Below the pieces are notes generated by a model. That model saw only the letters and a list, made by a program, of their open reading frames with translations. It made no database searches and had not been told where the DNA came from. This document shows positions 10,327-19,838 of a DNA stretch of 64,000 bases, piece after piece. Numbering within the stretch: the stretch's first letter is position 1; each line of letters starts with the position of its first letter. Source of the stretch: Pseudogemmatithrix spongiicola (GTDB lineage Bacteria > Gemmatimonadota > Gemmatimonadetes > Gemmatimonadales > Gemmatimonadaceae). The stretch covers positions 1,674,001-1,738,000 of the forward strand of contig NZ_CP130613.1 in NCBI RefSeq assembly GCF_030623445.1, read 5' to 3'. The position numbers were made by a program, and so were the translations under genes.

Positions 10327-11072
10327 CTGCGGACGATGGCCAACCACTGCTCCGCGTCGAGGCTGGCTCCACCGACCAGCACGCCATCCACGTCCTCGAC
10401 GGCAATCAGGGCCTCGACGTTGCTGCGGTTCACGCTGCCGCCGTAGAGAATCGGCACCGCCCCGCCCCGCTCGCCCACCATCCTCACGAGCTCGGCCCTG
10501 AGCGCCGCGTGCACCTCGGCGGCATCGGCCGGGGTAGCCGTCTTGCCGGTGCCGATGGCCCACACGGGTTCGTAGGCGACCATCGCGGAGGCCACGTGCG
10601 CTGCATCGATGCCCTCGAAGCCGGCACGCAACTGCCGCAGGCAGACGTCCAGCGTCTTGCCCGCCTCGCGCTCCTCGAGCTTCTCGCCGACGCAGAGCAT
10701 GGGCGTGATGCCTGCCCGCACCGCGGCCGCGACCTTCTTGTTGGTTTCGGCATCGGTTTCGCCAAACACATGGCGGCGCTCCGAGTGGCCGATCAGCGCG
10801 TGCCGCGCCCCCGCCCCGCGGGCCAGCGACGCCGACGTCTCGCCGGTGAAGGCGCCCTTGTCTTCCCAATGGATGTTCTGCACGCCGCACTCGAGGTCCG
10901 AGCGCGTGCGCACGGCGGCCATGCACACATGCAGCGACACCGCGGGCGGGAAGAACAGCACGCGCCGGTCCTGCTGCTTGGCGTACTGCGCCGTGAACGT
11001 GCGCATGAACGCCTCCGCGTCGGCGGGGGCTTGGTTCATCTTCCAGTTCGCGGCGAATACGAGCGACTTCAT
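10323..11072 (-). CDS. tpiA: Triose-phosphate isomerase
   Basis: Protein of 249 residues that interconverts dihydroxyacetone phosphate and glyceraldehyde 3-phosphate. It begins MKSLVFAANWKMN with the catalytic Lys of the NWKMN motif. The catalytic His lies in ALIGHSERRHVFGE and the catalytic Glu in AYEPVWAIGTGKTAT. The phosphate loop is YGGSVN near the C-terminus. The ATG at 11072 is the family-typical start; a frame extending to 11120 runs into the upstream repeat. It is separated from pgk by a 184-base inverted-repeat region. Confidence 0.97.
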   Translation of the reverse strand: MKSLVFAANWKMNQAPADAEAFMRTFTAQYAKQQDRRVLFFPPAVSLHVCMAAVRTRSDLECGVQNIHWEDKGAFTGETSASLARGAGARHALIGHSERRHVFGETDAETNKKVAAAVRAGITPMLCVGEKLEEREAGKTLDVCLRQLRAGFEGIDAAHVASAMVAYEPVWAIGTGKTATPADAAEVHAALRAELVRMVGERGGAVPILYGGSVNRSNVEALIAVEDVDGVLVGGASLDAEQWLAIVRS

Positions 11073-11108
11073 GTCAATTGGATTTGCGTGGACTGCATTG
11101 CCACAGGG

Positions 11109-11246
11109 GCACGGAGGCACAGAGCCGTGCGTGCCTCGCGGAGAGTTCCTGCCACTTCAACACAACGGAACAACGGCCCTGAAGGCTTCACGCACAGAGG
11201 CCGTCGACGCGTCGCGCACGGCTCCGTGCCTCTGTGCCTCCGTGGC
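11109..11246. repeat. Inverted repeat of CTCCGTG-type units between pgk and tpiA
   Basis: The whole 11073-11256 gap has no gene. A left arm at 11109-11131 (GCACGGAGGCACAGAG, then CCGTGCG) is complementary, with a small insertion, to 11216-11246 (CGCACGGCT, then CCGTGCCTCTGTGCCTCCGTG). About 85 bases lie between the arms. The units resemble the CTTCGTG run at 35743-35768. Confidence 0.6.
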
Positions 11247-11256
11247 GAAGTCGATC

Positions 11257-12453
11257 CTACTTTGCGTCCAACGCCGCAACGCCCGGCAGCACCTTGCCTT
11301 CGAGGAACTCGAGCGAGGCCCCACCGCCGGTCGAGACGTGCGACATCGCCGTCGCGAGCCCGGCCGCTTCGACGGCCGCGGCAGAGTCGCCACCGCCGAC
11401 GATTGTCGTCGCGCCCTTCTTCGTAGCCTCGACCATCGCCTGCGCGATCGCATTCGTGCCCTTGTCGAACGGCGCCGTCTCGAACACGCCCATGGGCCCG
11501 TTCCAGATGATGGTCTTCGCCGATGCAATGGCGCGGGCATAGCTGGCCGCCGAGTCGGGGCCGATATCGAGCATCGCCTCGTCGGTCGGGATCTCGTCGC
11601 GCTTCACGGCATGCGCCTTCGCGCCCTCGGCGATCGCCGGCGCCACCGTCGCGTCGTGCGGAATCGTCAGGCGAAACGCCGCGCGCTCCATGAGGTCCTT
11701 CGCCATGTCCACGCGGTCCGGCTCGACCAACGACTTGCCCGTCTCGAAGCCCATGGCCTTGTAGAACGTGCAGGCCATGGCGCCGCCGATGAGGATGCCG
11801 TCCACCTTGGGCAGCAACGCCTCGATGACGTCGATCTTGCCCGAGATCTTGCTGCCGCCGAGGATCGCGATGAACGGACGCTTCGGCTTCTCGAGCGCCC
11901 CGCCGAGGTAGTCGAGCTCCTTCTGCATGAGCAGGCCCGCGACGGCTGGCTTGAGCAACTTCGCCACGCCCTCAGTGCTCGCGTGCGCGCGATGTGCCGC
12001 GCCGAAGGCGTCGTTCACGTAGAGGTCACCCAGCTTGGCGAACGCGGCGCTCAGCGCCGCGTCGTTCTTCTCCTCGCCGGCCTCGAAGCGCGTGTTCTCC
12101 AGCAGGCAGACCTCGCCATCCATGAGCGCCTTCGTCGCCGCCTCGGCCTCGGCGCCCACCACGTGCGGCACGAAGGTCACCGGCTTGCCCAGCAACTCCG
12201 CGAGCCGCGGCGCGACCGGCGCGAGCGAGTACTTCGCCTCCGGCTTGCCCTTGGGGCGGCCCAGATGCGAGCACAGCACCACGCGGGCGCCGGCCTTGAG
12301 CAGCGTTTGGATGGTCGGCACGGCCGCACGGATGCGCGTGTCGTCCGCGACCTTGCCGTCGTCGCTGAGCGGGACGTTGAAGTCCACGCGCACGAGGGCC
12401 CTGCGGCCGGCGAGCTCCGCGGCCCCAAGGTCCTTGATCGTCTTGGTGTGCAT
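11257..12453 (-). CDS. pgk: Phosphoglycerate kinase
   Basis: Protein of 398 residues that transfers phosphate between 1,3-bisphosphoglycerate and ADP. Visible motifs are [43 protein letters not shown], the nucleotide-binding [11 protein letters not shown] and [10 protein letters not shown]. Length is normal for a bacterial monomer. It lies 10 bases after gap, so the two are almost certainly co-transcribed. Its stop is followed by the repeat-bearing gap before tpiA. Confidence 0.97.
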   Translation of the reverse strand: MHTKTIKDLGAAELAGRRALVRVDFNVPLSDDGKVADDTRIRAAVPTIQTLLKAGARVVLCSHLGRPKGKPEAKYSLAPVAPRLAELLGKPVTFVPHVVGAEAEAATKALMDGEVCLLENTRFEAGEEKNDAALSAAFAKLGDLYVNDAFGAAHRAHASTEGVAKLLKPAVAGLLMQKELDYLGGALEKPKRPFIAILGGSKISGKIDVIEALLPKVDGILIGGAMACTFYKAMGFETGKSLVEPDRVDMAKDLMERAAFRLTIPHDATVAPAIAEGAKAHAVKRDEIPTDEAMLDIGPDSAASYARAIASAKTIIWNGPMGVFETAPFDKGTNAIAQAMVEATKKGATTIVGGGDSAAAVEAAGLATAMSHVSTGGGASLEFLEGKVLPGVAALDAK

Positions 12454-12463
12454 GGGACGCGCC

Positions 12464-13477
12464 TTAGAGCGACTTGCCGACCATCTCGAGCAGATCGACG
12501 CAGCGCGACGAATAGCCCCACTCGTTGTCGTACCAGCCGGAGACCTTCACCAGCGTCCCGTCGATGACGTTCGTGCACTTGGCATCGAGCACCACGGAGT
12601 GCGGGTTGCCGATGTAGTCCACGCTGACGAGCTCTTCCTCGGAGTAGCCGACAATCCCCTTGAGCGCGCCCTCGGCGGCCGCCTTGAACGCCGCGTTCAC
12701 CTCGGCGATCGTCGTGCCCTTCTCGACCTCCACCGTGAGCTCCGTGATGGACACGTCCGGCGTCGGGACGCGGATCGACGTGCCGTCGATCTTGCCCTTC
12801 ACTTCCGGGATCACCAGCGAGGTCGCCTTCGCGGCGCCCGTCGAGGTCGGGATCATCGAGAGCGCCGCGGCACGCGCACGGCGCAGGTCCTTGTGCGGCA
12901 GGTCGAGGATGTTCTGGTCGTTGGTGTAGCTGTGGATCGTCACCATCGACGCGTGCTTCATGCCGAAGGTATCGCGCACCACCTTCACCATCGGCGCGAC
13001 GCAGTTCGTGGTGCAGCTGGCGTTCGAGATGATCGTGTGCTTGGCGGCATCGTACTTGTCGCCGTTCACGCCGAGCACGAGCGTGATGTCCTCGCCGGTG
13101 GCGGGCGCGGAGATGATCACTTTCTTCGCGCCGCCGGCGATGTGCTTCTTGGCGTCGTCGGCCTTCGTGAAGCGCCCCGTGCTCTCGAGCACCACGTCGA
13201 CCTTGAGGTCCTTCCACGGCAGCAGCGCCGGATCCTTCTCCTTCAGGACCTTGATCTTGTCGCCGTTGATCGTGATGGACTCGTCGTCGTGCGACACGGT
13301 GCCCTCGAAGCGGCCGTGCACCGAGTCGTACGTGAAGAGGTGCGCCAGCGTCTTCGTGTCCGTGAGGTCGTTGATGGCGACGATATCGAGGTTGGCACCG
13401 CGCTCCTTGGCGGCGCGGACGACCTGGCGGCCGATGCGGCCGAATCCGTTGATGCCAACGCGAAGCTTTGCAGACAT
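12464..13477 (-). CDS. gap: Glyceraldehyde-3-phosphate dehydrogenase (type I)
   Basis: Protein of 337 residues that oxidises glyceraldehyde 3-phosphate with NAD+ and phosphate. It starts [18 protein letters not shown] with the Rossmann motif; the catalytic Cys is in SNASCTTNC and the catalytic His in IHSYTNDQ. The conserved C-terminal segment [11 protein letters not shown] is present. The ATG at 13477 has an upstream AGGA; the frame upstream to 13543 lacks family sequence. It is the first gene of the gap-pgk(-tpiA) glycolytic cluster. Confidence 0.97.
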   Translation of the reverse strand: MSAKLRVGINGFGRIGRQVVRAAKERGANLDIVAINDLTDTKTLAHLFTYDSVHGRFEGTVSHDDESITINGDKIKVLKEKDPALLPWKDLKVDVVLESTGRFTKADDAKKHIAGGAKKVIISAPATGEDITLVLGVNGDKYDAAKHTIISNASCTTNCVAPMVKVVRDTFGMKHASMVTIHSYTNDQNILDLPHKDLRRARAAALSMIPTSTGAAKATSLVIPEVKGKIDGTSIRVPTPDVSITELTVEVEKGTTIAEVNAAFKAAAEGALKGIVGYSEEELVSVDYIGNPHSVVLDAKCTNVIDGTLVKVSGWYDNEWGYSSRCVDLLEMVGKSL

Positions 13478-13508
13478 GGCCCGGTTCCTGTGGGCAGACT
13501 GTGAAGGA

Positions 13509-14249
13509 TCAAGGGCGGTCCGCAGCGGTGCGGGCCCGGCCAAACGTCAGGTAACTCAGGGTGCGGGCCCCCGCCTCGAACAGCGCCTCGGCGCAGGCAT
13601 TGAGCGTCGCCCCGGTGGTCAACACGTCATCGACGAGGATCAGGTGCCGGCCAGTGACCTGGGCCGCCGCGAAATCCGCGCACGAGAACGCGCCGTGAAC
13701 GTTCGCCAAGCGCTCCCCGCGAGTCAACGAGGTTTGCGACGGCGTCGCTCGCCGGCGCTGCAGCACGTCGGTCCAGACGGGCAGCCCCCAGCGGCGTCCC
13801 ACGGCCTCGGCGAGCCGCTGCGCCTGGTTGTAGCCTCGCGCGCGCTGCTTGGCCGCCGCCAGCGGCACTGGAAGCAGCGCCGCGCGCTCCCGCAACACGT
13901 CAGGCGGCCACGGCAGGCGTGCAATCCGCGCGCCCATCTCCTCGGCGACGGTGGGCCAGCCGTCATACTTGAGCGCGGCCAGCAGGCCGGAGCTGACGGG
14001 ATGCGGAACCCAGCAGAGCGACCGGGCGCAGCGCACGAACGGCGGCAGGAGGGCGCAGCCATTGCAGGCGCCACGCGGCGCACGGGGATGGCCGCAACGC
14101 AGGCATTGCGGCTGTGGCAGCAGCGGGAGCCGCGCCCAACAGGCGCCGCACACCACACCGCGTTCGTGCTCGGCTAAGGCGGCCTCACACCTCGCACAGT
14201 GCCGTGGGAGCAGCAGCTGCAGGGCTGCTGTGGCCATCGCTCGCAACAT
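13509..14249 (-). CDS. ComF-family phosphoribosyltransferase-like protein
   Basis: Protein of 246 residues. The N-terminal part has zinc-ribbon-like cysteines ([25 protein letters not shown]), followed by a type I phosphoribosyltransferase fold with the PRPP loop [17 protein letters not shown] near residue 210. The [14 protein letters not shown] motif is typical of ComF/GntX. In naturally competent bacteria ComF acts in DNA uptake; in others its role is unclear. It lies between aroE and gap in the same direction and there is no competence cluster here. Confidence 0.88.
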   Translation of the reverse strand: MLRAMATAALQLLLPRHCARCEAALAEHERGVVCGACWARLPLLPQPQCLRCGHPRAPRGACNGCALLPPFVRCARSLCWVPHPVSSGLLAALKYDGWPTVAEEMGARIARLPWPPDVLRERAALLPVPLAAAKQRARGYNQAQRLAEAVGRRWGLPVWTDVLQRRRATPSQTSLTRGERLANVHGAFSCADFAAAQVTGRHLILVDDVLTTGATLNACAEALFEAGARTLSYLTFGRARTAADRP

Positions 14250-14283
14250 GCTGGGAGGATGTGCCTTCCAGCCTGCCGACGTA

Positions 14284-15111
14284 TCAGCGGCGTATTGCGT
14301 CCAGCATCACTTGCCGCGGCGCGGGTAGGCCGAACCACCGCTCGAAGGCGAGGGCGCCCTGCTCCACCAACATGCGCAGTCCATCATCCGCCGCGAGTCC
14401 GCGTGCGCGGCAGGCCGATACCCACCGTGTGGGCACTGCGCGCCCGTAGACGAGATCGAGCACGGCCGTGTGCGGATGCAACGCCTCGGGCGGAAACGGG
14501 AACGCGTCGTCCGGGTGTAGGCCGAGCGGCGTCGCATTCACCACGACGTCCACCGCGTCCAACACCTCGCGATTCAACAGCTCCGCGTCGGTGACGGCCT
14601 GCGCCCGCGCGCCGAGCGGCGCGATGAACGACCGCGCCTGCTCCGGCCGACGGGCGTGCACGCGCAGTGCAGCGCCCTCCCAACCCCGAACGGCCTCGCG
14701 CACGGCCAGCGCGGCACCACCGGCACCAAGCAGGAGCACGCGCAGGCCCGTGAGGTCGCGCTCGAGCAGCGACGAGAGTGCCGCCTCGAATCCGCCCACA
14801 TCGGTGTTGTCCCCGTGGAGCCGGCCGTCGGCGTCGGACCAAAAGGTATTAACGGCGGCCACGCGTTCGGCGAGCGGCGTGAGCACGTCGCAGCACGCCA
14901 TGGCCGCCTGCTTGTGCGGCACGGTGATGTTGCCCGCCGCGCCCTCTTCGCCAAGCCGCTCGAGCGTTGCACGCAGGGTATCCGGCGCGACGTCGAGCGC
15001 CTCGTAGCGCAACGGAATCCCGAGGTGATCGAGCGCCGCCTGCTGAAAGCGCGGCGAGAGCGAGTGCGCCACGGGATGGCCGAGCAGCACCAGCCGCCGT
15101 GGCTGGGACAC
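14284..15111 (-). CDS. aroE: Shikimate dehydrogenase
   Basis: Protein of 275 residues that reduces 3-dehydroshikimate to shikimate with NADPH in aromatic amino-acid synthesis. N-terminal substrate-domain motifs are LLGHPVAHSLSPRFQ and NITVPHKQAAM (catalytic Lys), followed by GDNTDVGGFEAAL (catalytic Asp), the Rossmann motif LLGAGGAALAV and VNATPLGLHP. The GTG at 15111, 4 bases after the ywlE stop, is chosen because upstream sequence in this frame lies inside ywlE and has no family similarity. Confidence 0.94.
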   Translation of the reverse strand: MSQPRRLVLLGHPVAHSLSPRFQQAALDHLGIPLRYEALDVAPDTLRATLERLGEEGAAGNITVPHKQAAMACCDVLTPLAERVAAVNTFWSDADGRLHGDNTDVGGFEAALSSLLERDLTGLRVLLLGAGGAALAVREAVRGWEGAALRVHARRPEQARSFIAPLGARAQAVTDAELLNREVLDAVDVVVNATPLGLHPDDAFPFPPEALHPHTAVLDLVYGRAVPTRWVSACRARGLAADDGLRMLVEQGALAFERWFGLPAPRQVMLDAIRR

Positions 15112-15115
15112 CGGT

Positions 15116-15586
15116 TCAGCGGCCGGTGCTGCCGCGTTCCGCCGCGACGCGGTCGAGGATCTTGCCGATCGCGCGGTCGAGCTCGGCGAACGTCGCGCGA
15201 TACGCGTCGAGATCCCCGCCAAACGGATCGGCGATCGGCGTCGCATCGCCGCCATGCGAGGCGAAGTGCGCAAGCAAGTGCGTCTTTCCCGCACCACCGA
15301 GGGCGACGGCGCGCTCGGCGTGATGCGGGCCCATCGTCAGCACGAGGTCGGCGGCGGCGACGATCTCGCGCGACAGCGCACGCGCGCGATGACCTTCGAG
15401 GGCGAGCCCGTGCTCAAGCGAGACGAGCAGCGCACCGTCAGACGCGGGCGCGCCGTCCCAGGCGCTCGTGCCCGCGCTGCCGACCTGCAAATCCGTCAAG
15501 CCGCGCGCCGTCACCGCCGCCCGTGCGATGGCCTCGGCCATCGGCGAACGACAGGTGTTGCCCGTGCACACGAAGAGCAGCTGCAT
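15116..15586 (-). CDS. Low-molecular-weight protein phosphatase, YwlE-like (arginine/tyrosine)
   Basis: Protein of 156 residues with the P-loop VCTGNTCRSPMAEA at the N-terminus (Cys-x5-Arg) and the general-acid Asp in IADPFGGDLDAY. The Thr in CTGNTCRS and the DPFGG segment match B. subtilis YwlE, which removes phosphate from arginine; ordinary tyrosine phosphatases usually have other residues at the Thr. No McsB arginine kinase is visible in the window. The start is supported by a leaderless-type -10 box 6 bases upstream. It lies between tsaC and aroE. Confidence 0.88.
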   Translation of the reverse strand: MQLLFVCTGNTCRSPMAEAIARAAVTARGLTDLQVGSAGTSAWDGAPASDGALLVSLEHGLALEGHRARALSREIVAAADLVLTMGPHHAERAVALGGAGKTHLLAHFASHGGDATPIADPFGGDLDAYRATFAELDRAIGKILDRVAAERGSTGR

Positions 15587-15592
15587 ACGCGG

Positions 15593-15598
15593 AAGTTA
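15593..15598 (-). promoter_or_regulatory. -10-like box (TAACTT) 6 bases before ywlE
   Basis: On the minus strand TAACTT is followed by 6 bases and the ATG of the phosphatase gene; the first three bases are the TAA stop of tsaC. The geometry fits a leaderless transcript. No convincing -35 is seen at 17 bases. Confidence 0.4.
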
Positions 15599-16264
15599 AC
15601 GGTCGCCCACGAGGTCGGGGCAACTCGCGCGGAGCACGTCGGCGGGAATCGCGCCAGGACGGATCACGCGCGGCCGGCGCCCGGTGCAGTCCACGACGGT
15701 GGACGGCGTGTCGGTTGGCAACTGGCCGGCATCGAGCAGGAGCACCTGCCCCGCAGCGATCGGGCCTGCGAAGTCGCGGAGAACCTCGCGCGCCGCGGTG
15801 GCGGCGGGTTCCCCCGGCCGATTCGCGCTGGTGCTCGTGATCGGGTCGCCGAGCGCTGCGATGAGCCGCTGCAGTCCGGGATGCGGCGTCCATCGCACGG
15901 CGACGCCACCTTCAGGTCCGCGCAGGCGGTCTGGGATGCGACGCTCGCCGCCCGGAAGCACCAGCGTGAGCGGCCCCGGCCAATGCCGAGCCGCGAGCAT
16001 CGCCGCGGGCTGCGTGAGGTGCAGCCCCAGCCGCGCGAGCATCGGGGTGTCCGATACCAGCAGCAGGAACGGCTTCGCCGCCGGTCGTCGCTTGAGCGTC
16101 ACGAGGCGCTCGATGGCCTCGTTGTCGATCGTCGTGCCGAAGCCGTACAGCGTCTCCGTCGGGTACGCGAGCACGCGCCCCTCGCGCAGATGGGCGAGCG
16201 CCGGACCGAGCGCCGCCCCGATCTCCTCTTGAGACCAGAACGGCAGCCCGCGCGGTTCAGGCAT
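15596..16264 (-). CDS. tsaC: L-threonylcarbamoyladenylate synthase (YrdC/Sua5)
   Basis: Protein of 222 residues that makes threonylcarbamoyl-AMP from Thr, bicarbonate and ATP for the t6A37 modification of ANN-decoding tRNAs. Motifs are AYPTETLYGFG, VTLKRRPAAKPFLLLV and SITSTSANRPG-like TSTSANRPGEP. Size fits the short YrdC-type enzyme, with a modest C-terminal tail and no full Sua5 domain. The ATG overlaps the end of ispD by 8 bases. Partners tsaB, tsaD and tsaE are not in the window. Confidence 0.93.
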   Translation of the reverse strand: MPEPRGLPFWSQEEIGAALGPALAHLREGRVLAYPTETLYGFGTTIDNEAIERLVTLKRRPAAKPFLLLVSDTPMLARLGLHLTQPAAMLAARHWPGPLTLVLPGGERRIPDRLRGPEGGVAVRWTPHPGLQRLIAALGDPITSTSANRPGEPAATAAREVLRDFAGPIAAGQVLLLDAGQLPTDTPSTVVDCTGRRPRVIRPGAIPADVLRASCPDLVGDR

Positions 16265-16961
16265 CGTCGCCCTCGTTCCACCCGGCCATCAGCTCGGCGC
16301 GCGCGAAGTCCGCCGCTTCGGTGACCTTGAGCGCACGTTCGCTACCCCGCACCACGTGCACCGCGATGCCGAGGCGCTCGCAGAGCGCGGCATCGTCGGT
16401 GGCCTCGGCGTGCCAGCCGGCGCGCTTCGCCTCCGCGTGCGCCTGCACGATCACGTCGCGCGGGAATCCCTGCGGCGTCTGCGCGCGCCAGAGCATCTCA
16501 CGGCTCACGGTCTCGACGATCCGGCCGTCGGCATCCACGCGCTTCAGCGTGTCCACGACCGGCAGCGCTGCGATCGCCCCGTGCCCTTTCTTCGCCTCGT
16601 CCATGACGCGGCGGATCATCGGCACGCTCACCAGCGGGCGTGCCGCGTCGTGGATCAACACCGTCGTGCACTCGGCGGGCAGGTCCTCGAGTCCATTGGA
16701 CACCGACTCGGCGCGCGTCTTGCCGCCCACCGAAATGAGCATGCGCTCCGGATCGCTCTGGAAGATCCACGGTGGCGGATCGCCCGCGTACTGCTTGGGC
16801 AGCACGCAGACGACCATCGCGACTTCGGGAATCGACTGGAACGCCTGCAGCGAGTGCAGCAGCATCGGCTTGCCGGCCACCCAGCGCAGTTGCTTGAGTT
16901 CCGCGCCGCCGACGCGGCTCCCACTGCCGCCCGCGACGATCACGACGCCGACACGGCTCAT
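16257..16961 (-). CDS. ispD: 2-C-methyl-D-erythritol 4-phosphate cytidylyltransferase
   Basis: Protein of 234 residues that joins CTP and methylerythritol phosphate in the non-mevalonate isoprenoid pathway. The N-terminal nucleotide-binding motif is VIVAGGSGSRVGG with the downstream Lys in GAELKQLRWVAGKPML. The sequence IHDAARPLVS and the later WRAQTPQGF are typical. The ATG overlaps the radA stop by 4 bases. ispF, often fused or adjacent to ispD, is not seen here. Confidence 0.95.
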   Translation of the reverse strand: MSRVGVVIVAGGSGSRVGGAELKQLRWVAGKPMLLHSLQAFQSIPEVAMVVCVLPKQYAGDPPPWIFQSDPERMLISVGGKTRAESVSNGLEDLPAECTTVLIHDAARPLVSVPMIRRVMDEAKKGHGAIAALPVVDTLKRVDADGRIVETVSREMLWRAQTPQGFPRDVIVQAHAEAKRAGWHAEATDDAALCERLGIAVHVVRGSERALKVTEAADFARAELMAGWNEGDDA

Positions 16962-18364
16962 CGGAACAGCGCCCGGAACAAGGCCACCAGATCCGGCACG
17001 CCCTCGACCTTGAGCTGCTTGGGCAGCCGCTTCGGCACCGAGCGCTGGCTCACGAATGCCCGGCGCATGCCCATCTTCTCTGCTTCGAGCAAGCGACGCT
17101 CCGCCTGCGAGATGCCGCGGATCTCGCCGCCCAGCCCGACCTCGCCAAGGAAGATCGCGTCACCGGGCAGCGGCTTGTCGTAGAAGCTCGACGCCAGCGC
17201 TGCGGCCACTGCGAGATCGCCGGCGGGCTCCTGCACGCGCACGCCGCCGACCACGTTCAGGAAGACGTCGAGCTGCGCGAACGAGAGTCCCGCGCGCTTG
17301 TCGAGCACGGCGAGCAATAGGGCGAGCCGACGCGCGTCGTAGCCCGTACTCACCCGCTGCGGCGTGCCGAAGCCCGCCTTTGCCGCGAGGCCCTGCACCT
17401 CCAGCAGCATCGGCCGCGAGCCCTCCATGAGGCAGGTCACCGCCGAGCCACTGGCCGGCGATTCGCTGCGCTCACCGAGGAAGAGCGCGCTGGGATTCTC
17501 GACCGCCTCGAGCCCCTGCACCGTCATGCGGAACACGCCAATCTCGTCCACCGAGCCGAAGCGGTTCTTCGTGGCGCGCAGCACGCGGTGATCCGCCGAG
17601 CCCTCGCCCTCGAAGTAGAGCACCGTGTCCACGATGTGCTCGAGCGTCTTCGGCCCGGCGATGCCGCCGCCCTTCGTCACGTGCCCGACGACGAACACTG
17701 CGGTCCCGCTCTCCTTCGCGAAACGCATCAGCCGCGCCGCGCACTCGCGCACCTGCCCCACGTTGCCGGGCGCGCCTTCCAGATCGCCCGTGAACACCGT
17801 CTGGATCGAGTCGACCACCATCACCTTGGGCTGCGCCTGCGCGGCGGTGGCGAGAATTGTCTCGAGGTTTGTCTCGCCGAGCAGCGCGACGCTGCCGGCG
17901 GTCGAACCCAGCCGATCGGCGCGCAGCTTCACCTGCAGCGGCGATTCCTCGCCGCTCACGTAGAGGCAGCTATGTCCCTCGCCCTCGAGCCGCGCCGCAA
18001 CCTGCAGCAGGATCGTGCTCTTGCCGATGCCCGGCTCGCCGCCGACGAGGACCATCGAGCCTGGCACGACGCCGCCACCGAGCACGAAGTCAAACTCGGC
18101 GATTCCCGTGGTCCACCGGTGCTCCTCCGCGCCCAGCACGTCGCGCAGGCGCGGGGTCTCGAGCACCTGACCGCCCTCGCCGAAGGCGTTCGCACCCCCG
18201 AGGCGCCGCTGGGCGCCGGCGGCCTTGCTCGCGCTCACCTTGGGCGCCACGAGCTCCTCGACGAGCGTGTTCCACTCGCCGCAGGTGTCGCACTTGCCCT
18301 GCCAACGCAATGACTCGGCGCCGCACTCCGTGCAGCGATAGACGGACTTGGCCTTCATCGCCAT
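16958..18364 (-). CDS. radA: DNA repair protein RadA/Sms
   Basis: Protein of 468 residues, or 466 if the second ATG (18358) is used. An N-terminal zinc finger (CTECGAESLRWQGKCDTCGEW) is followed by a RecA-like ATPase with Walker A GGEPGIGKST and the RadA-specific RATKNRFGS motif. The C-terminus has a Lon-protease-like domain without the catalytic site (GVRVQEPAGDLAVAAAL). RadA is a branch-migration helicase in recombination. It follows dnaB in the same direction and overlaps ispD. Confidence 0.97.
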   Translation of the reverse strand: MAMKAKSVYRCTECGAESLRWQGKCDTCGEWNTLVEELVAPKVSASKAAGAQRRLGGANAFGEGGQVLETPRLRDVLGAEEHRWTTGIAEFDFVLGGGVVPGSMVLVGGEPGIGKSTILLQVAARLEGEGHSCLYVSGEESPLQVKLRADRLGSTAGSVALLGETNLETILATAAQAQPKVMVVDSIQTVFTGDLEGAPGNVGQVRECAARLMRFAKESGTAVFVVGHVTKGGGIAGPKTLEHIVDTVLYFEGEGSADHRVLRATKNRFGSVDEIGVFRMTVQGLEAVENPSALFLGERSESPASGSAVTCLMEGSRPMLLEVQGLAAKAGFGTPQRVSTGYDARRLALLLAVLDKRAGLSFAQLDVFLNVVGGVRVQEPAGDLAVAAALASSFYDKPLPGDAIFLGEVGLGGEIRGISQAERRLLEAEKMGMRRAFVSQRSVPKRLPKQLKVEGVPDLVALFRALFR

Positions 18365-18401
18365 GGCCGGCTCCGGCGTCGCGGACGCGCGAGACCTCGC
18401 A

Positions 18402-19838
18402 TCACCCCTCGTGCTGGCGGCTGGTCCAGTTCTCGAAGCGCGTGTGCGACTTCCGGTAATGCAAGCGGATGTGGCCCGTCGGCCCGTTACGCTGCTTGCC
18501 GACGATCACTTCCGCGTAGCCGTCGAGCGGGATGTCCGTCGTGCCCGACACCATGCGCGGATTGCCTTGGTCGTCGTAGGGCCGCTCGTTCATCTCGGGG
18601 CGGTAGATGAACAGCACCACGTCGGCGTCTTGCTCGATGGCGCCGGAGTCGCGCAGGTCGGAAAGCTGCGGCCGGCGATTCTCGCCGCCGCGCTGCTCCG
18701 AGGCACGCGAGAGCTGCGAGAGCGCCAGGACCGGCACCTCGAGTTCCTTGGCCAGCGCCTTGAGGGAGCGGGAGATCGCCGAGACTTCCTGCTGACGGCT
18801 CTCCGAATTCGGCGGACCGCTGAGCAGCTGCAGGTAGTCGACGATGATCAGCTTGATGTCGGCCTGGCTCTTGAGGCGGCGTGCGCGCGAGCGCACCTCC
18901 AGCACCGAGAGGCCCGGCGTGTCGTCGATCCAGATCGGCGCCTGGCCCAGCAAGGCCGCGGCCTTGGCGAGGTTCGACGCGTCCTGCGCGGTCAACTGAC
19001 CGCTGCGCAAGCGTTGGGCATCCACGTATCCCTCCGAGGCGAGCATACGCAAGAGGAGGGATTGAGTACTCATTTCCAGCGAGAAGATCGCCGTCGGAAC
19101 ATTGCCTTCGATGGCCGCGTATTGCGCGACGTTGAGCACGAAGGCCGTCTTGCCCATCGACGGACGCGCCGCGACGATCACGAGGTCCGAGGGCTGGAAG
19201 CCCAGCGTCATCTTGTCCAGGTCGACGAAGCCGGACGGTACGCCGGTGATGCTGCCGCCAGCGGTGCGCAGCACCTCGATGCGCTCCATCGCGCTCCAGA
19301 GCAGGCTCTTGATGCGGATGAAGCCTTCGCTGCCGCGCTGGTCGTTCAGCTCGAGAATCTTGTGCTCGGCCAGGTCGAGCAGCTCGGCAATCTCCGCCGG
19401 CGACTCGTGGCCCTCGCGCACCAGCGAGGTGGCCGTCTCGATCAGCCGCCGCCGCAGCGCCTTGTCGCGGACGATGCGACAGTGATGCTCAACGTTCGCC
19501 GCGGTCGGGATCTCATCGAGCAACCCGCCGATGTACTCCTTGCCGCCCGCCGCCTGCAGGTCGCCGCGCTGCTCGAGCTCGTTCGAGAGCGTGAGCGGAT
19601 CGACCACCGCGCCGCCGTTGTGGATCGCCTGCATCGACCGGAAGAGCCGGCGATGCCCCTCACGGTAGAACATGTCTTCCGTGACGAGCTCCAACGCGGT
19701 GACGATCGCGTCGCCGGAGAGCAGCATGGCGGCAAGCACGGCACGCTCCGCGTCCTCCGACCAAGGAGGGCGGCGGTCCGCGAACGCATCAGGCGGGCCC
19801 TTACGGGCGATCGAAAATTCGACGGGCGAGCTGGACAT
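18402..19838 (-). CDS. dnaB: Replicative DNA helicase DnaB
   Basis: Protein of 478 residues. The N-terminal primase-interaction domain (SEDAERAVLAAMLLSGDAI) is joined by a linker to a RecA-fold hexameric helicase. Walker A is AARPSMGKTAF and Walker B LIIVDYLQLL; SQLSRASEQR and the arginine-finger region near the C-terminus are present. It unwinds the parental duplex at the fork. The chosen start overlaps the upstream uracil-DNA glycosylase gene by 38 bases; a slightly later start cannot be excluded. No intein is seen. Confidence 0.97.
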   Translation of the reverse strand: MSSSPVEFSIARKGPPDAFADRRPPWSEDAERAVLAAMLLSGDAIVTALELVTEDMFYREGHRRLFRSMQAIHNGGAVVDPLTLSNELEQRGDLQAAGGKEYIGGLLDEIPTAANVEHHCRIVRDKALRRRLIETATSLVREGHESPAEIAELLDLAEHKILELNDQRGSEGFIRIKSLLWSAMERIEVLRTAGGSITGVPSGFVDLDKMTLGFQPSDLVIVAARPSMGKTAFVLNVAQYAAIEGNVPTAIFSLEMSTQSLLLRMLASEGYVDAQRLRSGQLTAQDASNLAKAAALLGQAPIWIDDTPGLSVLEVRSRARRLKSQADIKLIIVDYLQLLSGPPNSESRQQEVSAISRSLKALAKELEVPVLALSQLSRASEQRGGENRRPQLSDLRDSGAIEQDADVVLFIYRPEMNERPYDDQGNPRMVSGTTDIPLDGYAEVIVGKQRNGPTGHIRLHYRKSHTRFENWTSRQHEG

